27,410 nt of DNA from an uncultured Tessaracoccus sp. (GTDB lineage Bacteria; Actinomycetota; Actinomycetes; Propionibacteriales; Propionibacteriaceae): assembly GCF_947286155.1 (NCBI RefSeq), contig NZ_CAMYPD010000037.1:1-27410 (forward strand), given 5' to 3'. Made by a program: the position numbers and the translations under genes. The notes under the pieces are model-generated. The model made no database searches and was not told the DNA's origin. It worked only from the letters and a program-made list of their open reading frames with translations. Position 1 is the stretch's first letter. Each line of letters begins with the position of its first letter. Shown here piece by piece: positions 23,298 to 27,410 of this stretch.

Positions 23298-23303
23298 TAG
23301 GCT
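23298..23303 (+). promoter_or_regulatory. -10 box (TAGGCT) of the Trm112-like gene unit, leaderless
   Basis: TAGGCT ends 6 nt before ATG 23310. The same hexamer precedes ahcY. Confidence 0.55.
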
Positions 23304-23309
23304 TGGGCC

Positions 23310-23498
23310 ATGGCTGAAACCATGGATCTCTCCCCGGAACTGCTGGCGATCCTCGCCTGCCCCTCGTGCCACGCGAAGTTCGCGGTCGACTACGACTCGA
23401 ACGAGCTCGTCTGCACGAATCAGTCGTGTGCGCTGGCCTACCCGGTGCGCAACAACATCCCCGTGCTCCTCATCGACGAGGCGCGGTCCACGCTGTGA
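23310..23498 (+). CDS. Trm112-like zinc-binding protein
   Basis: A 62-aa protein of the Trm112/UPF0434 (YcaR-like) family. It has the core LAILACPSCHAKFAVDY, a second Cys pair in CTNQSC (probable zinc ligands with CPSC), and YPVRNNIPVLLIDEA at the end. Trm112 proteins activate methyltransferases in eukaryotes and archaea; the bacterial role is less clear. Its stop overlaps the next gene's GTG (GTGA), so it is probably coupled to the SIS-domain gene. From memory, small Trm112-like genes between phosphomannomutase and the SIS gene are usual in actinomycetes. Confidence 0.88.
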   Translation: MAETMDLSPELLAILACPSCHAKFAVDYDSNELVCTNQSCALAYPVRNNIPVLLIDEARSTL

Positions 23499-24499
23499 TC
23501 CCCTTCGACGACGCCCGCCTGGAAGCGCCGACACTCGCCGACCACGAAGGGCTGCGCTGGCTCGCCTCCGCCGGGGCACGGGTTCGTCGGCTGCAGTTCG
23601 ACGCCATCCTGCCCCAGCTCGAGCGCGGCGACCGCCCCCGCGGCGTGCTGCTGATGGGCGCTGAGGCCAGGCTGATGCGCGCGGTGCTCGAGCCGGTGTG
23701 CCCGGTACCGCTCATGGCTTGGTCGGGCGCGACGCTGCCCGCGTGGGTTGGTGCGCTCGACCTGGTTGCCATTGTCGACGACCAAGACCCAAGCTCCGGC
23801 CTCCTCGAGGCATCCGCCGGCGCCGCCCGCAGAGGAGCGACGGTGCTTGTCGCGGCGCAGGAGCATTCGCCGTTGGCGGAGGTGACGTCGGGTGCGGAGA
23901 CGACGCTGGTGTCCGTCGACGACCACGATCCGACGGCAGCCGCCGTAGCGCTGCTCACGTTGCTGGGGCAGCTGGGGCTCGGCCCGCACGTCAACCTGGA
24001 GGGGGTCGCCGAGGCGGTGGACCTCGTCGCAGAAAGCTGCTCGCCGCTAAAGGATCTGTCGTCGAATCCGGGCAAGGAGCTTGCCATCGCGTTCGCGGAT
24101 CACGTGCCGCTGATCTGGGGCGGCTCGGTGCTTGCCAACCGTGCCGGGCGGCGGATCGGTGAGGCGCTCCGGCACGCGAGCGGTGTGCCCGCGCTGGCCG
24201 CCGACGCCGCGGAGCTTGCGGCGGTGCTGCGCAACACGGAGCGACGAGATCCGTTCGCCGACCCCGACGATCAACCCCGCACCCCGATGGTGCTCCTGCT
24301 GGACGTCGACGAGGTGCCGCCGGGCGTGCAGGCGCGCGTGAGCGAGATCGAGAACCTGGCCGACGCCGCGTCGGTGCGGGTGGTGCGCATTGCATCGGGC
24401 GCCGCTGACTACCCGCTCGCCCCCGTCGAGCGCTACGTGACGCTGCTCGCGCGCGGGCTGTACGCCGTCGAGTATCTGAAGATTGGATTGTGCCGATGA
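23495..24499 (+). CDS. SIS-domain, TobH-like protein (phosphomannose isomerase relative)
   Basis: A 334-aa protein resembling mycobacterial Rv3256c and the bifunctional phosphoglucose/phosphomannose isomerase C-terminal (PGI_C) family. Visible features are GVLLMGAEARLM and PLMAWSGATLPAWVG (first SIS half), a LVSVDDHDPTAAAVALLTLL segment, SNPGKELAIAFADHVPLIWG opening the second half, and the C-terminal ADYPLAPVERYVTLLARGLY-type helix common to these isomerases. The sugar-phosphate-binding residues are not well kept by eye, so it may bind a sugar phosphate without isomerase activity. No separate manA is in the window. The GTG start overlaps the Trm112-like stop, and the stop overlaps aroQ by ATGA. 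Confidence 0.82.
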   Translation: MIPFDDARLEAPTLADHEGLRWLASAGARVRRLQFDAILPQLERGDRPRGVLLMGAEARLMRAVLEPVCPVPLMAWSGATLPAWVGALDLVAIVDDQDPSSGLLEASAGAARRGATVLVAAQEHSPLAEVTSGAETTLVSVDDHDPTAAAVALLTLLGQLGLGPHVNLEGVAEAVDLVAESCSPLKDLSSNPGKELAIAFADHVPLIWGGSVLANRAGRRIGEALRHASGVPALAADAAELAAVLRNTERRDPFADPDDQPRTPMVLLLDVDEVPPGVQARVSEIENLADAASVRVVRIASGAADYPLAPVERYVTLLARGLYAVEYLKIGLCR

Positions 24500-24927
24500 C
24501 GACGAAGGTGCTGGTGTTGAACGGTCCGAACCTGGGAAGGCTGGGGTCGAGGCAACCCGACGTGTACGGCGCGCTCACGTATGAGGGGCTGGCGGAACAC
24601 CTTGTCGAGACGGGGAAGCCGCTCGGCTTCGACGTCGACGTGCGGCAGACCGAGCACGAGGGCCAAATGATCGAGTGGCTGCACGAGGCCGCCGACGGCG
24701 GCCACCCCGTCGTGATTAATGCTGGGGCGTGGACGCACTACTCGTACGCGATCGCCGACGCCGCCGCCCTCGTACCTCGCTACGTCGAGGTGCACATCTC
24801 CAACGTGTTCGCGCGCGAGGAATTCCGGCATCACTCGGTGCTGAGCGCCGGCGCGGCGGGGATCATCGTCGGCTGTGGAGTCGGCGGCTACGACCTCGCC
24901 CTTGCACACCTCGCCTCGCTGGCGTAG
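24496..24927 (+). CDS. aroQ: Type II 3-dehydroquinate dehydratase
   Basis: This 143-aa enzyme removes water from 3-dehydroquinate in the shikimate pathway. Active members are dodecamers. All expected active-site residues are present: Arg19 and Tyr24 in GSRQPDVYG, Asn75 and His81 in INAGAWTHYS, Asp88, His100 in VHISN and Arg111 in EEFRHHS. These line up with the M. tuberculosis enzyme almost without gaps. ATG 24496 is chosen for its ATGA overlap with the SIS gene; GTG at 24490 would add two residues. Placement after a sugar-isomerase relative is not functionally obvious. Confidence 0.95.
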   Translation: MTTKVLVLNGPNLGRLGSRQPDVYGALTYEGLAEHLVETGKPLGFDVDVRQTEHEGQMIEWLHEAADGGHPVVINAGAWTHYSYAIADAAALVPRYVEVHISNVFAREEFRHHSVLSAGAAGIIVGCGVGGYDLALAHLASLA

Positions 24928-24944
24928 CGGAGTTTCCGGCCGAG

Positions 24945-24990
24945 GCAGGTGCAACCTGTGCGGCAACTGAGCGGATTATGTGTCACCTGC
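24945..24990 (-). repeat. 46-nt palindromic repeat, copy B (arms inverted)
   Basis: The outer ends GCAGGTG and CACCTGC are a perfect 7-bp inverted repeat. The arms match those of copies A and C read on the other strand, but the centre CAACTGAG has the same plus-strand orientation as copy C. It begins 17 bp after the aroQ stop. Confidence 0.75.
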
Positions 24991-25017
24991 TTCTGGACGA
25001 CGCCTCGTCGCGGCTAG

Positions 25018-25063
25018 GCAAGTGACACTTGTTCCGCAACTGAGCCGCACAGGTTACCCCTGC
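25018..25063 (+). repeat. 46-nt palindromic repeat, copy C
   Basis: Begins GCAAGTGACACTTG, has centre CAACTGAG flanked by CCG, and ends CCGCACAGGTTACC-CCTGC. It is 27 bp from copy B, with which it could pair into a long cruciform. It lies 81 bp before the ahcY -10 box. Confidence 0.75.
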
Positions 25064-25144
25064 CCGGCGGAGGGAGCGCGCCCGACGGGCACCCGCCACC
25101 CGACGAGCACCGCCGCGCGACGGGCATCGTCGCGGCAAAGCGCG

Positions 25145-25150
25145 TAGGCT
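25145..25150 (+). promoter_or_regulatory. -10 box (TAGGCT) of ahcY, leaderless
   Basis: TAGGCT ends 8 nt before GTG 25159. A TTG at 25150 in the same frame overlaps this box and is not a likely start. Confidence 0.55.
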
Positions 25151-25158
25151 TGGCTACC

Positions 25159-26574
25159 GTGGAATACCAAGTTGCAGACCTGTCGTTGGCCGAGTTTGGG
25201 CGCAAGGAGATCGCGCTCGCTGAACACGAGATGCCGGGCCTCATGGCCATGCGTGAGCGCTACGCCGCCGAGCAGCCACTCAAGGGCGCGCGCATCGCCG
25301 GCTCGATTCACATGACCATCCAAACCGCCGTCCTCATCGAAACCCTCACCGCGCTCGGTGCGGAGGTGCGGTGGGCATCGTGCAACATCTTCTCGACGCA
25401 GGACCACGCGGCGGCGGCGATCGTCGTCGGCAAGGACGGCACCCCCGACGACCCGCGCGGCGTGCCCGTGTTCGCGTGGAAGGGCGAGACGCTCGAGGAG
25501 TACTGGGAGTGCACCTCGCGCATCTTCGACTGGGGCGATGAGCTGCCCAACATGATCCTCGACGACGGCGGCGACGCTTCGATGCTCGTCCACGAGGGCG
25601 TGCGCGCGCAGGAATCCGGCTCGATCCGCGAGGCCACCGACGACGACTCGCATGAGTTCCGCGTCTTCCTGGACACGCTGCGCACCAGCAACCTCGATTG
25701 GAAGGCCATCGCCGAGTCGGTGCGCGGGGTCACGGAAGAAACCACGACGGGCGTGCACCGTCTGCACGAAATGCACCGCAACAACGAGCTGCTCTTCCCG
25801 GCCATCAACGTCAACGACTCCGTCACCAAGAGCAAGTTCGACAACAAGTACGGCTGCCGCCATTCGCTCATCGATGGCATCAACCGCGCCACCGACGTGC
25901 TGATCGGCGGCAAGGTCGCCGTCGTATGTGGATACGGCGACGTGGGCAAGGGCTGCGCGGAATCGTTGCGCGGGCAGGGAGCTCGCGTGATCGTCACGGA
26001 AGTCGACCCCATCTGCGCGCTCCAGGCCGCGATGGACGGCTACCAGGTGGCGCGCCTCGACTCCGTCCTCGAAGAAGCCGACATCTTCGTCACCTGCACC
26101 GGCAACCGCGACATCATCATGGCCGACCAGATGGCCCGCATGAAGCACCAGGCCATCGTCGGCAACATCGGCCACTTCGACAACGAGCTCGACATGGCCG
26201 GCCTCGAAGCCCGCACCGACGTCACGAAAGTCGAAATCAAACCGCAGGTACACGAGTGGCGCTTCGACGACGGCCACAGCATCATCGTCCTCTCCGAAGG
26301 CCGCCTGCTGAACCTCGGCAACGCCACGGGGCACCCGTCGTTTGTGATGAGCAACTCGTTCACCAACCAGGTACTCGGGCAAATTGAACTATTCACGAAG
26401 CGCGACGAGTACCCCGTCGGTGTCTACGTGCTGCCGAAGCACCTCGACGAGGAAGTCGCCCGCCTGCACCTCGACGCGCTGGGCGCCGAACTGAGCACGC
26501 TCACGCAGGCGCAGGCCGACTACATCGGCGTCCCCGTCGACGGGCCCTTCAAACCGGACACATACCGCTACTGA
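25159..26574 (+). CDS. ahcY: Adenosylhomocysteinase (S-adenosylhomocysteine hydrolase)
   Basis: This 471-aa NAD-dependent enzyme reversibly splits S-adenosylhomocysteine to homocysteine and adenosine in the activated methyl cycle. Signatures are GSIHMTIQTAVLIETL near the start, WASCNIFSTQDHAAAAI, DDGGDAS, GVTEETTTGVHRL, NVNDSVTKSKFDNKYGCRHS, the NAD-binding loop GYGDVGKG (258-265), NIGHFDNELDM and the C-terminal PFKPDTYRY, which reaches into the neighbour's NAD site. Length fits the actinobacterial form, including the insert absent from the shorter archaeal type. GTG 25159 is chosen because TAGGCT ends 8 nt upstream. It appears to be a single-gene unit followed by a long hairpin. Confidence 0.95.
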   Translation: MEYQVADLSLAEFGRKEIALAEHEMPGLMAMRERYAAEQPLKGARIAGSIHMTIQTAVLIETLTALGAEVRWASCNIFSTQDHAAAAIVVGKDGTPDDPRGVPVFAWKGETLEEYWECTSRIFDWGDELPNMILDDGGDASMLVHEGVRAQESGSIREATDDDSHEFRVFLDTLRTSNLDWKAIAESVRGVTEETTTGVHRLHEMHRNNELLFPAINVNDSVTKSKFDNKYGCRHSLIDGINRATDVLIGGKVAVVCGYGDVGKGCAESLRGQGARVIVTEVDPICALQAAMDGYQVARLDSVLEEADIFVTCTGNRDIIMADQMARMKHQAIVGNIGHFDNELDMAGLEARTDVTKVEIKPQVHEWRFDDGHSIIVLSEGRLLNLGNATGHPSFVMSNSFTNQVLGQIELFTKRDEYPVGVYVLPKHLDEEVARLHLDALGAELSTLTQAQADYIGVPVDGPFKPDTYRY

Positions 26575-26596
26575 TTGAGCCCTCCTCGACACACAC

Positions 26597-26644
26597 GATG
26601 GTGTGAGATCTGTTACGGAAATCCGCAATAGATCTCACACCATC
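26597..26644. repeat. Long inverted repeat (18-bp arms) after ahcY
   Basis: Arms 26597-26614 (GATGGTGTGAGATCTGTT) and 26627-26644 match at 17 of 18 positions, with a 12-nt loop. It is 22 bp after the ahcY stop and between convergent genes, so it may end transcription from both sides, but no T-run is present. Confidence 0.75.
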
Positions 26645-26701
26645 AGTGTTGTAGGGGCAAGCACCAGCATCCCGACGCACCCCGCGCCGGGCGAGCGCCG
26701 C

Positions 26702-26944
26702 TCACCCGTTCGACTTCAGCGACTCCCAGATCTCTTTGCACTCAGGGCAGACAGGGTAGCGGTCGGGGTTGCGCGACGGCACCCACACCTTGCCGCACAG
26801 CGCCACGACGGGGGTACCGTTTACCATCGCTGCGGTCAGCTTGTCTTTCGGCACGTAGTGCGAGAAGCGGTCTTGGTCGCCGTCCTCGAACACCTCCGTG
26901 CGTTCGTCGAGCACCGTCTGTGAACCGGGGGCCATCTCACTCAT
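26702..26944 (-). CDS. DUF3039 family protein
   Basis: An 80-aa protein of the actinobacterial DUF3039 family. The conserved body reads FSHYVPKDKLTAAMVNGTPV, then ALCGKVWVPSRNPDRYPVCP and ECKEIWESL. Three Cys (ALCGK and CPEC) suggest zinc binding. The function is unknown. ATG 26944 is chosen because TAGAAT ends 7 nt upstream; an in-frame ATG at 26953 overlaps that box. It is convergent with ahcY and lies just downstream of a leftward kinase gene. Confidence 0.87.
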   Translation of the reverse strand: MSEMAPGSQTVLDERTEVFEDGDQDRFSHYVPKDKLTAAMVNGTPVVALCGKVWVPSRNPDRYPVCPECKEIWESLKSNG

Positions 26945-26951
26945 GCCCCAC

Positions 26952-26957
26952 ATTCTA
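26952..26957 (-). promoter_or_regulatory. -10 box (TAGAAT) of the DUF3039 gene, leaderless
   Basis: TAGAAT, read leftward, ends 7 nt before ATG 26944. It sits in the 33-bp gap after the kinase gene. Confidence 0.6.
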
Positions 26958-26977
26958 CGACGGCGCTCCTCACGGCT

Positions 26978-27410
26978 TCAGGTGAGCAGCGATACCGTCA
27001 GCCAGAGCACCAGTCCGCCGAGTGCCAGCGCGCTGCTCACCATCCACACCCAGAACCAGGCGCTGTGGGTTTCTTTCGTCTTCTTCGGCTGATACTTGCC
27101 CTGCCCGAGGTAGCTGCCCAGCACACTGACGGGAGTCTCGGAGCGCGGCGACACGCTCTCCGATGCAGCCCCGACGAAGGGCACCGGCGTGACGGGCGCG
27201 TTGGGCACAGCAACGCTGCCCGACGGGAGCCCCGTCGTTCTGGGCAGGGGGGAGTAGAGATCGCCACCGGGCAGTTGTGCCGCGAAGTAGTCGAGTGCCT
27301 TCGCTAGTTGCGCGGCCGTTTGGGGGCGCCGGTTCGGGTCGGGCGAGAGCACAGAGGCGAAGAACGTGTCGAGGCTCGCGGGGGCGCCGATTTGTTCGGC
27401 AATCGGCACG
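26978..27410 (-). CDS. Serine/threonine protein kinase, C-terminal part (cut by window edge)
   Basis: The frame is open to the right edge, so the gene starts outside the window. The first visible residues, LDTFFASVLSPDPNRRPQTA followed by AQLAKAL, match the last subdomain (XI) of Hanks-type kinases, including the invariant Arg. A Pro/Ser/Val-rich juxtamembrane linker (about 45-115 of the visible part) and one membrane helix near the end (WFWVWMVSSALALGGLVLWL) follow. Almost nothing lies beyond that helix, so there is no extracellular sensor such as PASTA repeats. Assignment rests on the short kinase remnant plus layout. A GTG at 27409 is present but is not a credible start. Confidence 0.7.
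   Translation of the reverse strand, partial: VPIAEQIGAPASLDTFFASVLSPDPNRRPQTAAQLAKALDYFAAQLPGGDLYSPLPRTTGLPSGSVAVPNAPVTPVPFVGAASESVSPRSETPVSVLGSYLGQGKYQPKKTKETHSAWFWVWMVSSALALGGLVLWLTVSLLT

Larger units (their letters stand above)
22793..23309. other. Gene-free spacer packed with palindromic repeats
   Basis: The longest gene-free stretch of the window (517 bp). It holds five copies of a short hairpin repeat of the GGTTGAGTAG...CGAAACC type in both orientations, two unrelated long inverted repeats (22859-22943 and 23182-23258), and the promoter of the Trm112-like gene at its right end. Open frames here are short and show no family resemblance. Confidence 0.8.

Noticed and set aside
23019..23300. 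93-codon open frame in the repeat-rich spacer
   Set aside because: It is built from the hairpin repeats themselves, has no ribosome binding site or TANNNT box, and no family resemblance.
24496..24927. Possible defective aroQ because of NAGA in place of NPGA and QTEHEG in place of QSNHEG
   Set aside because: The M. tuberculosis enzyme has similar variants (NAGG, QSDSEA, from memory), and all catalytic residues are present.
24928..25158. Possible S-adenosylhomocysteine riboswitch before ahcY
   Set aside because: The structured sequence there is explained by the 46-nt repeats. The -10 box at 25145 would leave no leader, and I could not match the known motif by eye.
25054..26382. 442-codon open frame on the minus strand opposite ahcY
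   Set aside because: It is an antisense shadow of ahcY with no motif and no promoter-like box.

Overview
The window comes from a high-GC actinomycete. The evidence is a WhiB regulator, an acyl-CoA carboxylase epsilon subunit, LytR-CpsA-Psr (LCP) proteins, actinobacterial DUF families (DUF3499, DUF3039, DUF5719, TIGR03089) and a run of leaderless starts. A Propionibacteriaceae-like host is my best guess from the DUF3352 protein and repeat style, but it is not proven. Gene order closely resembles, from memory, the Mycobacterium tuberculosis Rv3248c-Rv3282 region (sahH ... pmm, DUF3499, whiB2, manC, TIGR03089, LCP, purE-purK, PH-domain protein, birA, accD5, accE5, maf). This is therefore a conserved chromosomal core, not an accessory island. 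I saw no transposase, phage, CRISPR, tRNA or rRNA gene.

Layout. Positions 1-235 hold the probable start of a leftward gene that leaves the window and one copy of a 46-nt palindromic repeat. Positions 236-2618 (leftward) are accD5/pccB, accE and maf, overlapping by ATGA/TGATG junctions. Positions 2700-5688 (rightward) are birA, a PH-domain membrane protein, purK and purE, ended by a two-way hairpin terminator. Positions 5752-8799 (leftward) are a DUF3352 membrane protein and an LCP transferase. Positions 8909-13507 (rightward) are a second LCP protein, a GT2 glycosyltransferase and a prolyl oligopeptidase. TIGR03089 (leftward, 13494-14150) is divergent from manC plus an unknown four-helix membrane protein (14220-16033). 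Next come whiB, a 985-residue glycosyltransferase and a DUF5719 protein (16149-20601). A HExxH-less zincin-like protein (leftward) is divergent from DUF3499, followed by phosphomannomutase (20598-22792). A 517-bp repeat-packed spacer precedes the Trm112-like protein, an SIS/TobH-like protein and aroQ (23310-24927). Then come ahcY (25159-26574), DUF3039 (leftward) and the 3' end of a Ser/Thr kinase gene (leftward).

How the genes work together. The dominant theme is the cell envelope. Phosphomannomutase and ManC make GDP-mannose, which may feed the two GT2-type enzymes, while the two LCP proteins probably attach glycopolymers to peptidoglycan. The SIS/TobH-like protein is a sugar-phosphate isomerase relative that may act just upstream. 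WhiB sits directly before the large transferase. The other genes are housekeeping: biotin-dependent carboxylase, biotin ligase, purine synthesis, shikimate pathway and methyl cycle.

Two things stand out beyond ordinary annotation. First, thirteen in-window first genes of transcription units, plus one at the left edge, have a TANNNT box 6-8 nt before the start codon, so most units look leaderless. Second, the gaps at 3' ends of units carry several classes of long inverted repeat, including three copies of a 46-nt element in which one copy has its arms inverted around a centre that keeps its orientation. I found no clear new enzymatic or defence system.
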